Counted from the first letter of the stretch, positions 17,301 to 26,498 are shown. The stretch is 64,000 nt of DNA from Pseudaminobacter sp040049255 (GCF_040049255.1 NZ_JBDZDR010000005.1:62001-126000), one strand, 5' to 3'. Made by a program: numbers and translations. Notes: generated by a model not told the origin, from the sequence alone.

Positions 17301-17329
17301 TTAATTCAAGTAAATTGTCTTATTGACAA
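17301..17329. promoter_or_regulatory. Candidate ROK operator in divergent region
   Basis: The AT-rich block TTAATTCAAGTAAATT is followed by TTGTC-TTATT-GACAA, an inverted repeat with 5-bp arms, in an otherwise GC-rich 290-bp gap between the ROK gene and the ABC operon. AT-rich imperfect palindromes are usual for NagC-type regulators. No second copy was noticed, so the assignment is tentative. No other gene is visible between 17330 and 17540. Confidence 0.35.
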
Positions 17330-17540
17330 GCGACCGGCGAAAGGGAACCGTAGAGGCCAGGATGCGGGGAGGATCCGCAACTCCTTGGTGTCAGTATCGT
17401 CGGGTGTGATCAGCCCGCGTTCGATGGCCCATGAATTTAAGCAGCACGACCAAGACCTCGATTGCCTGCGGGGAACGGGTCCAAGGGGATAGTAATCGCC
17501 CGTAGCCGGGAGAAGCCGGCGGGCGCAGATGGAGGATTAC

Positions 17541-18794
17541 ATGCGCAGAACCACTCTGTTCGCCGGCCTGGTCGCAGGTTTCAGCACGCTGGCTCTCAAC
17601 GCGGCCCAGGCCGTCGAGATCGAATACTGGCAGTACGTGTTCGACACCCGCGTGAAGGCGATGGATCAGCTGATCGAGAACTTCCAGAAGGCCAATCCGG
17701 ATATCACCGTCAAGCAGACGACCTTCCCCTATGCCGACTACCAGACCCGCGTAATCGCGGCCAAAATGGGTGGCCAGGGTCCCGACGTGATGCAACTGTT
17801 CTACGGCTGGCTCGACAAGTTCGTGGCCGGCGGCCTGCTGCAGCCGCTGCCGACCGACGCCTTCCCGCACGACAAGATCGAGAGCGAATTCTTTCCGATC
17901 GTAAGCGCCATGAAGCGCGGCGACGACTATTACGGCCTGCCGACTGCTGTGCGCTCGCTGGCTCTCTTTTACAACAAGAAGCTGTTCACCGAGGCTGGCC
18001 TCGACCCGGCAAACCCGCCGAAGACGCTGGACGAGTTCGTCGCGGCGGCCGAGAAGATCACCAAGCATGACGCCAGCGGCAACCTCGTCGTCGCCGGCTC
18101 GACCCTCGATATGGGCGGCCAGGATCACCAGTGGTGGCGTGAAGTGCTGGTCCGTCAGTTCGGCGGCGAGCCCTACACCGACGGCGACCGCAAGGTGGCC
18201 TACAACACCGAGGCCGGTGAGAAGGCGCTGAAGTTCTATACCGACCTGCAGATCGAGAAGAAAATCGGCCAGGCCGGCTTCATGGACGAAGGCCAGGCGG
18301 CTTTCCGCGCTGGCATGGCCGGCATGACCATCGACGGCACCTTCCGTCTCGGTGCCTTCAAGTCGATCGACGGCTTCGAGTGGGGCGTGACCGAACTCCC
18401 TGCCAATGCCGAGGGCGTGCGTTCGAATTATGCCAGCTACTTCGCCAACGGCATCAGCTCGAAGACCGAAGGCGATAAGCTCGAGGCCGCCAAGAAGTTC
18501 CTGGCCTACATCTCGTCGCCCGAGGCCATGGACATCTGGCTGAAGACCGTCGGCGAGTTACCGGCACGCCGTTCGGCCGCCATGACCGACACCAACCTGG
18601 CCGACCCGATCTACGGTCCGTTCCTCAAGGGCCTGGAATATGCCCACACCACCATGTTCGTGGACGAGGCCGCCCAGCGCCAGAACACGATCGACATGAC
18701 CAACCGCATCCTGCTGGAAGGCCAGTCGGTGAAGGACTCGCTTGCTGCAGGCGCTGCCGCCGAGCAGGTGATTATCGACAGCGCGGCCAAGTAA
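17541..18794 (+). CDS. Sugar ABC transporter substrate-binding protein (CUT1 type)
   Basis: Periplasmic solute-binding protein family 1, 417 residues. A Sec signal (MRRTTLFAGLVAGFSTLALN, cleavage after AQA) leads to the mature start VEIEYWQYVFDTRVKAMDQL, as in UgpB/MalE-like proteins. GDDYYGLPTAVRSLALFYNK is the central family motif. I start at ATG 17541, 6 nt after GGAGG; the ATG at 17529 lies within that ribosome site. It heads an operon with two permeases, a lyase, the ATPase and a kinase. Confidence 0.92.
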   Translation: MRRTTLFAGLVAGFSTLALNAAQAVEIEYWQYVFDTRVKAMDQLIENFQKANPDITVKQTTFPYADYQTRVIAAKMGGQGPDVMQLFYGWLDKFVAGGLLQPLPTDAFPHDKIESEFFPIVSAMKRGDDYYGLPTAVRSLALFYNKKLFTEAGLDPANPPKTLDEFVAAAEKITKHDASGNLVVAGSTLDMGGQDHQWWREVLVRQFGGEPYTDGDRKVAYNTEAGEKALKFYTDLQIEKKIGQAGFMDEGQAAFRAGMAGMTIDGTFRLGAFKSIDGFEWGVTELPANAEGVRSNYASYFANGISSKTEGDKLEAAKKFLAYISSPEAMDIWLKTVGELPARRSAAMTDTNLADPIYGPFLKGLEYAHTTMFVDEAAQRQNTIDMTNRILLEGQSVKDSLAAGAAAEQVIIDSAAK

Positions 18795-18808
18795 GGCCGG
18801 GGGCGCCA

Positions 18809-19753
18809 ATGACTGTGGCTGCGGATCGGCAGGGGGCGGCGGTGAGCCGCCCCGGCGGAACCTTCTGGGACCGCCGTTCCATGCGGACAAAGCGGCTGGT
18901 CTGGGTGTGGAGCTTCCTCGCCCTGCCGATTCTGTTTTATTCGGTCATCCGCTTCTACCCCACCATCGAGGCCTTCTGGCTTTCGCTGACGAACTGGGAT
19001 CTCCTGAAGCCGCCACAGTTCATCGGGCTGGCGAACTATCAGAAATTGTTCGCCGACCCGCAATTCTGGAAGGTGTTCAAGAACACTTTCGCCTATCTCG
19101 TCATCGGCACGCCCATCAGCCTGCTCTTGTCCTTCGTCATCGCGTTCTATCTCGATCGCGTGCGCTTCATGCATGGACTGATCCGAGGCCTCTATTTCCT
19201 GCCGTACCTGACCACGGCAGCCGCCATGGCCTGGGTGTGGCGCTGGTTCTACCAGCCGGCGCCCATCGGCGTGATCAACAACGTGCTGGGCACCATCGGC
19301 GTCCCGCAGCAGCAGTTCATCCGCTCGGTCGACCAGGCGCTGCCGTCGATCATGGTCACAGCCATATGGGCCGGCCTCGGCTTCCAGATCATCATCTTCA
19401 TGGCCGGCCTGCGCGCCATCCCCAGCACCTTCCATGAGGCAGCTCGCATCGACGGGCTCGGCGAATGGGCGATCCTGCGCAAGATTACGCTGCCGCTGCT
19501 CAAGCCCACGACCGTGTTCCTGGTGGTGTTCTCGTCGATCGGCTTCCTGCGCATCTTCGACCAGGTCTACAACATGACCACCAACGATCCCGGCGGGCCA
19601 CTCGGCTCGACCAAGCCGCTGGTGCTGATGATCTATCAAACCGCGTTTTCATCCTACGCAATGGGCTATGCGGCTGCGCAGACGGTCGTGCTGTTCTCCA
19701 TCCTGCTTTGCGTGTCGCTGTTGCAGCTCTGGATCCTGAGGGAAAAGAAATGA
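18809..19753 (+). CDS. Sugar ABC permease 1 (MalF/UgpA type)
   Basis: 314-residue inner-membrane permease with six helices. The first is at about residues 30-50 and the EAA loop reads EAARIDGLGEWAILRKITLPLL (~residues 210-231; the G at fixed distance contacts the ATPase). It starts 14 nt after the binding-protein stop and overlaps the next permease gene by 4 nt. Confidence 0.92.
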   Translation: MTVAADRQGAAVSRPGGTFWDRRSMRTKRLVWVWSFLALPILFYSVIRFYPTIEAFWLSLTNWDLLKPPQFIGLANYQKLFADPQFWKVFKNTFAYLVIGTPISLLLSFVIAFYLDRVRFMHGLIRGLYFLPYLTTAAAMAWVWRWFYQPAPIGVINNVLGTIGVPQQQFIRSVDQALPSIMVTAIWAGLGFQIIIFMAGLRAIPSTFHEAARIDGLGEWAILRKITLPLLKPTTVFLVVFSSIGFLRIFDQVYNMTTNDPGGPLGSTKPLVLMIYQTAFSSYAMGYAAAQTVVLFSILLCVSLLQLWILREKK

Positions 19754-20601
19754 GCGCCGTAACCGAAACCCCGGCGCTGTCTCACGCTGCTCTACGTCCT
19801 GGCCGCATCCTTGTCTGGACGCTGCTGTTCATCGGTGGCGTGATCATGGTCACGCCGCTCGCCTTCATGTTCTCGACATCGCTGAAGACGGCCGGCCAGG
19901 TCTATGACCTCCGGCTGGTCCCGTCGGCGCCGACGCTGCAGAACTACATCACCATCCTCGCCGACGGGCACTTTATGCGCTGGTTCATGAACTCGATGAT
20001 TGTGGCGGTCGCCGTCACCGTCTCCAATGTGTTCTTCGACAGTCTCGTCGGCTACACGCTTGCCAAGTTCGAATTCCGCGGCCGCTACTTCATCTTCCTC
20101 GCCATCCTGTCGACGCTGATGATCCCGACCGAGATGCTTGTCATCCCGTGGTATCTGATGTCGGCCAATCTCGGCTGGCTGGACAGCTACTGGGGTATCA
20201 TGTTCCCGGGCATGATGACGGCCTTCGGCACCTTCCTGATGAAGCAGTTCTTCGAAGGTGTGCCCAACGACTTCCTGGAAGCCGCGCGCGTCGACGGGCT
20301 CAACGAGTTTCAAATCTGGTGGAAGGTGGCGATGCCGCTGGTGACGCCCGCGCTTTCGGCCCTCGCCATCTTCACCTTTCTCGGCAACTGGACGGCGTTC
20401 TTCTGGCCGCTCATCGTCACCACCAGCCGCGAACTCTACACGCTACCGGTCGGCCTATCGAGTTTCGCCGTCGAACAATCCATCCAGTGGGAGATGATCA
20501 TGACGGGGGCGGCGATCGCGACCCTGCCGACGCTGCTCGTCTTCGTCGGACTCCAGCGCTACATCGTCCGCGGCGTCATGCTCGCAGGGCTCAAGGGATA
20601 G
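19750..20601 (+). CDS. Sugar ABC permease 2 (MalG/UgpE type)
   Basis: 283-residue permease that pairs with the preceding one. It has six helices and the EAA loop EAARVDGLNEFQIWWKVAMP near residues 176-195. ATG 19750 overlaps the previous stop codon. The C-terminus ends FVGLQRYIVRGVMLAGLKG, typical for MalG-family proteins. Confidence 0.92.
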   Translation: MSAVTETPALSHAALRPGRILVWTLLFIGGVIMVTPLAFMFSTSLKTAGQVYDLRLVPSAPTLQNYITILADGHFMRWFMNSMIVAVAVTVSNVFFDSLVGYTLAKFEFRGRYFIFLAILSTLMIPTEMLVIPWYLMSANLGWLDSYWGIMFPGMMTAFGTFLMKQFFEGVPNDFLEAARVDGLNEFQIWWKVAMPLVTPALSALAIFTFLGNWTAFFWPLIVTTSRELYTLPVGLSSFAVEQSIQWEMIMTGAAIATLPTLLVFVGLQRYIVRGVMLAGLKG

Positions 20602-20604
20602 AAA

Positions 20605-22119
20605 ATGCCTGAACTGAACCCGAGGCTCTCCGACAAGAGCGCATTCCCCGATCCGGTCTACAAAGAGACGGTGCTTCGGCCGCTTTTCGACGGCGCCAAG
20701 AGCCACCATGTGGAGGGCTTCCGCGCCATCGACCGCGCCCATCTTGTGATGCTGGCCGAAACCGGCATCCTCGACGCCGGGCAGGCATCGGCGATTGCCG
20801 GAGCGCTTGAAGCAATCGACCGCGAGGTCGATCCATCAAAGCTCGAATATACCGGCGAGGTCGAGGACTTCTTTTTTCTCATCGAAAAGGAATTGAAAGC
20901 CCGATTGGGGCCTGATGTCGCCGGCCGCCTTCATACGGCGCGCTCGCGCAACGACATCGATCACACGCTGTTCAAGCTCGGTCTCAAGCAGCGCATAGAC
21001 GCGCTGATGGTCAAGGCGCGGCACCTCCTCAACGCCATGATCGAGACTGCCGAGCGCGAGAAGGCGACGCTGGTTGTCGCCTATACCCACGGCCAGCCGG
21101 CGCAGCCATCGACCTTCGGCCACTATCTGTCAGCTGCCATTGAGGTACTCATCCGCGACATCGAACGCTTCGAAGAAGCCCGCAAGATCGTCGACCTGTC
21201 ACCCATGGGCGCTGCCGCCATCACCACTTCGGGATTTCCGATCGACCGGGCGCGCGTCGCCGAATTGCTCGGATTTGCAGCACCGCTGCGCAACTCCTAC
21301 AGCTGCATTGCCGCATCCGACTACATCACTTCGACCTATTCGGCGATCGAGCTGATGTTCCTGCATCTCGGCCGCCTCATCCAGGACTTCCAGTTCTGGA
21401 CCGCCTTCGAGGTCGGCCAGATCTACGTGCCCAACGCCTTCGTCCAGATCTCCTCAATCATGCCGCAGAAGCGTAATCCTGTGCCGATCGAACACATGCG
21501 TCTGCTGGCTAGCCAGGCGATGGGCCGCGCCCGCACTGTGCTCAACGTCATCCACAACACGCCGTTCACCGACATGAACGACAGCGAGGGCGAAACCCAG
21601 TCGATGGGCTACGAGGCGTTCCTTGCTGCCGGCCGCGTGCTCGACCTGCTCGCCGCATTCGTCGCCGCGATCAGGATCGATCCTGAGCGTGTCGCTGACA
21701 ACATCCGCCGCTCCTGCATAACCATCACCGAACTGGCGGACTCGCTCGTCCGCATCGAAGGCCTGTCGTTCCGCGAGGCGCACGAGATCGCGGCTATCGT
21801 CGCCAAGGCCGTCGTGGCTGCCGGCGGCGGGCTTGCCAATGACGGCTACGCACCGTTCCTGGAAGCCTTCAGGCATTCGACCGGGCGCGAGCCGTCCTTT
21901 GGACGTGACAAGTTCGAAGAGATCGTCTCCCCAGAGCATTTCGTCGCCGTGCGCGCCCGCTTCGGCGGACCCGCCCCGGAGCCATTGGCCGAGGCGCTGG
22001 GCATCTACAGGAACAAGGCGACGGCTTTCGAAGCCGTTGCAAACGACCATGTCGGGCACGAGGCGAAAGCCGCGAAGGAACTCGGCGAGAAATTCAAGGC
22101 GTTGGTGGAGGCGCGCTGA
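20605..22119 (+). CDS. Argininosuccinate lyase-like enzyme of the fumarase/aspartase superfamily
   Basis: 504 residues with the three conserved superfamily blocks: HTARSRNDIDHT (~110-121), the THGQPAQPSTFGHYLS block (~157-172) and the signature loop SSIMPQKRNPVPIEHMR (~285-301). These enzymes eliminate fumarate or a similar group from a C-N bonded substrate. It resembles argininosuccinate lyase, but its setting between sugar permease and ATPase genes, and the PVPIEHMR variation after the signature, argue for a catabolic paralogue acting on a sugar-amino-acid or other aspartyl/succinyl conjugate. The stop overlaps the next ATG. Confidence 0.82.
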   Translation: MPELNPRLSDKSAFPDPVYKETVLRPLFDGAKSHHVEGFRAIDRAHLVMLAETGILDAGQASAIAGALEAIDREVDPSKLEYTGEVEDFFFLIEKELKARLGPDVAGRLHTARSRNDIDHTLFKLGLKQRIDALMVKARHLLNAMIETAEREKATLVVAYTHGQPAQPSTFGHYLSAAIEVLIRDIERFEEARKIVDLSPMGAAAITTSGFPIDRARVAELLGFAAPLRNSYSCIAASDYITSTYSAIELMFLHLGRLIQDFQFWTAFEVGQIYVPNAFVQISSIMPQKRNPVPIEHMRLLASQAMGRARTVLNVIHNTPFTDMNDSEGETQSMGYEAFLAAGRVLDLLAAFVAAIRIDPERVADNIRRSCITITELADSLVRIEGLSFREAHEIAAIVAKAVVAAGGGLANDGYAPFLEAFRHSTGREPSFGRDKFEEIVSPEHFVAVRARFGGPAPEPLAEALGIYRNKATAFEAVANDHVGHEAKAAKELGEKFKALVEAR

Positions 22120-23162
22120 TGGCGACGATCGAACTCGAAAAGCTGGTCAAGCGCTACGGCAAATTGGATGTGGTGCGCGGCATCGACCTGCAGATCGCCG
22201 ACGGCGAATTTGTCGTGTTCGTCGGTCCCTCGGGCTGTGGCAAGTCGACGACCCTGCGCATGATCGCCGGCCTCGAGGATATTTCCGGCGGCCGGCTCAA
22301 AATCGGCGGCGAGGTGGTGAACGAGCGCGAGCCCAAGCAGCGCAACATTGCCATGGTGTTCCAGAACTACGCCATCTACCCGCATATGAGCGTGCGCCAG
22401 AATATCGGCTTCGGCCTCTACACCTCGAAGCTGTCGAAGGTCGAGAAGGACAAACGGATCGAGCAGGCAGCCCGTATCCTTGGCCTCGAAGCCTATCTCG
22501 AACGCCGTCCGGCGGCACTATCCGGTGGCCAGCGCCAGCGCGTCGCCATAGGCCGCGCCATGGTGCGCAATCCCTCGGCCTTCCTGTTCGACGAGCCGCT
22601 GTCCAACCTTGACGCGCAGCTGCGCTCACAGATGCGCATCGAGATCAAACGCCTGCACCAGCGGCTGAAGACCACGACGGTCTACGTTACCCATGACCAG
22701 GTCGAGGCCATGACCATGGCTGACCGCATCGTCGTCATGCGCGATGGCAACATCCTGCAGACTGGCACGCCGACCGATCTCTACGAGAACCCGGTCGACG
22801 TCTTCACCGCGCGCTTCATCGGCAGCCCGTCGATGAACCTGATGGCCGGCCGCAAGAATGGCCACGGCGTCGAGATTGGCAAGGGGGGCGACATCCTCGT
22901 CGGCATCCGCCCGCACAACCTGATCGCACTGGCCGAGGGCGAGAAGGGCGGCGACGGCCTGGTGCTGAACGGCACGGTGACTGCGGTCGAGCCGCTGGGA
23001 CCAGAGACACTGGTGCATCTCGACATCGACGGCACATCAGTCATCGCCACGGCGCCGGCCAAGTTCATCCCGGCGGCAGGCACGGCGCTCAGCTGCCGCG
23101 CGGCGCCCGGCAGCCTCTACCTGTTCGACGCCAGGACCGAGAAAAGCCTGGGCCGTCAATGA
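22119..23162 (+). CDS. Sugar ABC transporter ATPase (UgpC/MsmK type)
   Basis: 347-residue ATPase with Walker A GPSGCGKSTT, signature LSGGQRQRVAIGRAM, Walker B AFLFDEPLSNLD and a C-terminal OB-type regulatory domain (ILVGIRPHNLIALAEGE, then TVTAVEPLGPETLVHLDI). It energises the two permeases upstream. Its stop overlaps the start codon of the kinase gene. Confidence 0.93.
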   Translation: MATIELEKLVKRYGKLDVVRGIDLQIADGEFVVFVGPSGCGKSTTLRMIAGLEDISGGRLKIGGEVVNEREPKQRNIAMVFQNYAIYPHMSVRQNIGFGLYTSKLSKVEKDKRIEQAARILGLEAYLERRPAALSGGQRQRVAIGRAMVRNPSAFLFDEPLSNLDAQLRSQMRIEIKRLHQRLKTTTVYVTHDQVEAMTMADRIVVMRDGNILQTGTPTDLYENPVDVFTARFIGSPSMNLMAGRKNGHGVEIGKGGDILVGIRPHNLIALAEGEKGGDGLVLNGTVTAVEPLGPETLVHLDIDGTSVIATAPAKFIPAAGTALSCRAAPGSLYLFDARTEKSLGRQ

Positions 23163-24123
23163 CTTCGGGAAATGCCACGCGCCGGGCGGTGCTCAGCATC
23201 GGCCGGATCTATTGCGATCTCATTTCACCGGCCTTGGCTCGCTGCCCGAGCCGGGCAGGGAGGTGTCTGCCCAGGGCATGAAGATGGCCGCCGGCGGCGG
23301 CGCCTTCATCGCGGCGGCGCACATGGCCAATGCTGACCGCGAGGTGGCGCTCGTCGCCCGCCTCGGCACCGATGCCCTGTCGGCTGGCATCGAGCCCGAG
23401 CTTCGGGCCAGCGGCGCCGACATGCGCTTCCTCGAGAAATCGGCGGGCGCCGGCCCTCAGGTGACCGTCGCCTCGGTGATCGGCAGTGATCGCGCCTTCC
23501 TGTCTCGCCGTGCCGGCTCGGTCTTGCCCGACACGCTCGAGGCAGCACTCGACTGGCAGGCGGCCGGCCACCTTCACATCGCCGAGTACGCCGCGTTGCA
23601 CGAAATTCCCGATCTTGTGATGCGCGCCAAGGCAAGGGGGCTCACGATTTCGCTCGATCCGTGCTGGGACGAAACGCTGATCTACGAGGCCGACCTGCTC
23701 GACCGCTGTGCCGGTGTCGACGTCTTCTTGCCGAACATGGAAGAGGCGGTCGCGATCACCCGCGAGAACGACCCGGTTGCCGCCGTCGCCCTCCTCGCCG
23801 AGGCGTTCCCGGTCGTGGCGCTCAAGGCGGGCGGCGACGGTGCCTGGCTCAAGTCGGACGCACAAATCTTGCATCGCCGCGCCGAGAACGTGCCGGCCGT
23901 CGACACGACGGGTGCCGGCGATGCCTTCAACGCAGGCTTCATCGACGCTTGGCTGTCGGGCGAGAACGAAGAAGCCTGCCTCGCGGCCGGTATCCGTTAT
24001 GGCGGCCTCGCGGTCCAGGCAGCCGGCGGCTCCGCGATCTTGCGCGGCGTGGCAGAAGGTGTGCATGCCAATGTGCCCACCAGTGCTTCGCATTGCGGGG
24101 CAGGCTTAGTAAGGTCGGATTGA
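23159..24123 (+). pseudogene. PfkB-family sugar kinase with early frameshift
   Basis: The frame opened by ATG 23159 reads RRAVLSIGRIYCDLI, the normal start of a ribokinase-like protein, then goes wrong at 23220. The +1 frame continues FTGLGSLPEPGREVSAQGMK and AAGGGAFIAAAHMA, so one T seems to be missing in CATTTCACC. The rest is intact, including the catalytic motif DTTGAGDAFNAGF (around 23898-23936). The last ~20 codons run into an IS5-family remnant and look unlike kinase sequence, so the C-terminus is also replaced. Either a sequencing error or a disabled gene. It would have phosphorylated the sugar freed by the lyase or deacetylase. Confidence 0.8.
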
Positions 24124-24129
24124 GGCTTG

Positions 24130-24265
24130 AGGTGAGGCCGAGGTCCTTGATCTCATTCCCGTCGCCGGCGAGGATCGCCGGAAAGATTGACTTCAGTCCA
24201 GCAGTCAAGAGGGCCGCGGCGTGCCTGCCCCAATGCCAGTAGACCGTACTGGCCCGTGCCTCGCG
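24130..24265 (-). pseudogene. IS5-family transposase scrap
   Basis: The minus strand reads RASTVYWHWGR joined to AALLTAGLKSIFPAI. These match two separate parts of the IS5-type transposase found at 11.5-12.3 kb (STVYWYF region and MLTSGLKALFPAIT), with the intervening part deleted. It marks the junction between the sugar locus and the sox cluster. Confidence 0.55.
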
Positions 24266-24269
24266 GTAT

Positions 24270-24704
24270 TCAGTCTGTTGAAACTTGCGCGAGGAGCTCC
24301 GCAAACACCTTCTTCGCCTTGCCCGGATGCTTTACAGCTTTTGCTTCTTCAAGATTGCCAGGGCTCCCGACGACAATCAGCGCCACCATTCCCATTCCGT
24401 AGTGTGGTGTGCACTTCACGCCATAGAGGCCTTCCTTATCTAGGGTTACGGTGATCTGCTCATTCATCTTACCCTTAAAGGCGTCGGCGCCCTCAGGGAT
24501 CATTCCCTTGATGGATTCGGCGTCGTGGCCGTTGTCGGTCGGCAGGAAGGTGACTGTGTCGCCGGGTGCGGCCTGGATGAAGTCGGGCTGGAACACCATT
24601 GCTCCCTTTTCGCCCTTGTTGAGCATCTGGACCTGATGGTCCGCGGCCAGCGCGTTTCCGGCAAATAGCGCCATAAATGTCACCGCGACAATCCTACGTA
24701 TCAC
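24270..24704 (-). CDS. Pseudoazurin, periplasmic blue-copper electron carrier
   Basis: 144 residues from GTG 24704: a Sec signal (IRRIVAVTFMALFAGNALAA) followed by a single cupredoxin domain. The type-1 copper ligands are visible as H60 (NGHDAESI), C98, H101 and M106 in VKCTPHYGMGMVALI; spacing C-x2-H-x4-M is that of pseudoazurin. GGAAG precedes the GTG by 7 nt, which decided the start over the in-frame ATG at 24722. It lies downstream of soxA in the same direction and could accept electrons from SoxXA or the flavocytochrome. Confidence 0.9.
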   Translation of the reverse strand: MIRRIVAVTFMALFAGNALAADHQVQMLNKGEKGAMVFQPDFIQAAPGDTVTFLPTDNGHDAESIKGMIPEGADAFKGKMNEQITVTLDKEGLYGVKCTPHYGMGMVALIVVGSPGNLEEAKAVKHPGKAKKVFAELLAQVSTD

Positions 24705-24962
24705 TATTATTCTTCCTTCCAAGTCAGGGCTGGCTAGCCACGATTAGCTGGAGATGTCGCTTCTTGCGAGCCAGGGAATCGTATTTGGGTGGGATCTTGA
24801 AGGAGCGTCACCTGAAAGACAATCCTGCAAAAACTTGGCGTTCTTCATTTCCCCTGCATCACTCTCAGCCGCTGAACAGCGTGGCGGCTTACCGGGTCTA
24901 TGGATCACAGGCAGCACGAATAACCATTGAGCCGCTCCGGCTTTCCCCGATTGCAGCCTGTA
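24705..24962. other. Gap between soxA and pseudoazurin gene
   Basis: No coding sequence recognised. The gap is long enough for an independent promoter for the pseudoazurin gene; no convincing -35/-10 pair stands out. Confidence 0.4.
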
Positions 24963-25733
24963 TTAAGGTCTTATTGCCGGGGCTTCGATAGGCAACCCGC
25001 TTGCCCTGTCCATGAGATAGAGCTCCAACGCCACATACTCATCTGATCCCGCTGTAAACGGCGTGGCGCGCACCCCAGTCAGGCAATTGTTCAAGCGCCG
25101 TTGCAGTGAACCCATGCCCTCCCATTCGAGCCGGTATTGCGGATAACCTGTCGGGTGTGCTTGCGGGATAACGGCCGCAAGAAGACGTTCACCGGCATAA
25201 TCATTGTGGCATTGCGAGCAAGACAGATTGAGCTGACCAAGGCGCTTCTGGAAGAGAGCAGCCCCTTGTTGCCGCCAAGGGCTAAGTCGCGGATCTGGAT
25301 CAGGGGTAATGGGAAGGCCAGCCGACTGGCGAGCGACGAAAGCTGTCAGCGCCAGCAACTCCCGGCTTTCCCTTTCAAACGGCTCCACCCCCTGGTGCTG
25401 CGATTGGCACGACATGATGCGGCCAGTCAAATCCGTTATTCTGCCACTCTGTTCATCAAAGGCTGGATAGCGCGCGGCCACGCCTTGCATGCTGGCTGCA
25501 TCGGCATGGCATGAGGCGCATGATTTACCCCCTTCGCCGACGGGTGCAGCCCATAGGCTTTCACCTTCACCCACCCAGAGCATTCCGGGGTTCTTGAACG
25601 GATCATCCTGCACCATCTGAAGCTCGGGGCTGAGTTCCTGATAGCCGGTTATACGCTCATCTGCCGCTGCTCCAGTCCCAGGCGTCAGGCTACTCAAAAC
25701 CAGAAAGCCTAGCTTACGCAGCGCACGCATCAT
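24963..25733 (-). CDS. soxA: SoxA, diheme c-type cytochrome of thiosulfate oxidation
   Basis: Periplasmic subunit of SoxXA, which joins thiosulfate oxidatively to the carrier SoxYZ. 256 residues with a Sec signal, two c-heme sites CASCH (72-76) and CSQCH (172-176), and the active-site cysteine C217 in RRLNNCLTGVRA, which becomes a cysteine persulfide heme ligand. The ATG overlaps the soxZ stop (ATGA). Both heme sites are retained, so this is the diheme version. Confidence 0.92.
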   Translation of the reverse strand: MMRALRKLGFLVLSSLTPGTGAAADERITGYQELSPELQMVQDDPFKNPGMLWVGEGESLWAAPVGEGGKSCASCHADAASMQGVAARYPAFDEQSGRITDLTGRIMSCQSQHQGVEPFERESRELLALTAFVARQSAGLPITPDPDPRLSPWRQQGAALFQKRLGQLNLSCSQCHNDYAGERLLAAVIPQAHPTGYPQYRLEWEGMGSLQRRLNNCLTGVRATPFTAGSDEYVALELYLMDRASGLPIEAPAIRP

Positions 25734-26047
25734 TCTACCGTGATTTCCCGGACTTCATGCGATTCATTGCCATCCATGTCGGTCCAAGTGAAAGCGACAG
25801 ACCCGCTCTTAACCGCACGGAAGGTGAAGCCAAGGAAGGGATTGGCCGCAACTGCAGGAAAAAATTCCGCACGGAACACCAATTCATCGAGGTAGAGGCA
25901 GCGCACTTCAGTAATGATGTCGCGCGGGATTTTATTGCCATCAAAATCACCACGAAAACCGGACTCCATCGGGTGTGCCAGCAAGAGCTTGACCTCAACA
26001 ATGTCACCGGGTTTAGCGGATTTTGGCAGGCCAATCATTGTTGCCAT
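25730..26047 (-). CDS. soxZ: SoxZ, carrier-protein partner
   Basis: 105-residue protein with the SoxZ fold: IGLPKSAKPGDIVEVKLLLAHPM near the N-terminus and GSVAFTWTDMDGNE near the C-terminus. It forms the SoxYZ heterodimer that holds sulfur intermediates. No signal peptide, as expected because it is exported with SoxY through the Tat system. I start at ATG 26047, where family similarity begins, rather than at 26086. Confidence 0.92.
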   Translation of the reverse strand: MATMIGLPKSAKPGDIVEVKLLLAHPMESGFRGDFDGNKIPRDIITEVRCLYLDELVFRAEFFPAVAANPFLGFTFRAVKSGSVAFTWTDMDGNESHEVREITVE

Positions 26048-26048
26048 A

Positions 26049-26498
26049 TCAATTCTCCACGCAGGCAGGGGCGGTGACGACCACATTGACTGCGGCAGAT
26101 CTGAAGGTGCCGTCGCTCAGCCGGGCAATGGCGTGAACCTTCTGGGTGTCACTCAGGCGGATGCGTGTTTCGGCCTGTGCACGGCCGGATGCTGGCGTAA
26201 AGTGAAACCGGATGACATCGGGCAGAGGGTTTCGCTCGTTGAATATGGCGATCTCCGCGACATGATCCTCTGGCGTCATCGGGCTATCCACCGTCACTTT
26301 CAGCGGCACCGCATTTCCACTGGCCACGAGAAGCGGCAGTGTTAGTGTCACGAGCCCGGGCTCGATGGCAGCCCCTTTGCTCCAACTCGCTATGGCTGCC
26401 TGCATGGCGCCAGGCGTGGCCGAAGCAGGCATGAGCCGCACCATCAGCGGTGCTCCGATAGTCAGGGCAAGGGCTTGCCGGCGGCTCAAGCGGCTCAT
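26049..26498 (-). CDS. soxY: SoxY, sulfur-carrier protein with atypical C-terminus
   Basis: 149 residues. The Tat signal SRRQALALTIGAP fits export of the SoxYZ dimer. The body (VTLTLPLLVASGNAVPLKVTV, MTPEDHVAEIAIFNERNP, VHAIARLSDG) is clearly SoxY. Canonical SoxY ends in GGCGG, with the cysteine that carries the sulfur on a flexible arm; here the end is VVVTAPACVEN. A cysteine is still present four residues from the end but the glycines are not. The start (ATG 26498) overlaps the soxX stop. Confidence 0.88.
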   Translation of the reverse strand: MSRLSRRQALALTIGAPLMVRLMPASATPGAMQAAIASWSKGAAIEPGLVTLTLPLLVASGNAVPLKVTVDSPMTPEDHVAEIAIFNERNPLPDVIRFHFTPASGRAQAETRIRLSDTQKVHAIARLSDGTFRSAAVNVVVTAPACVEN

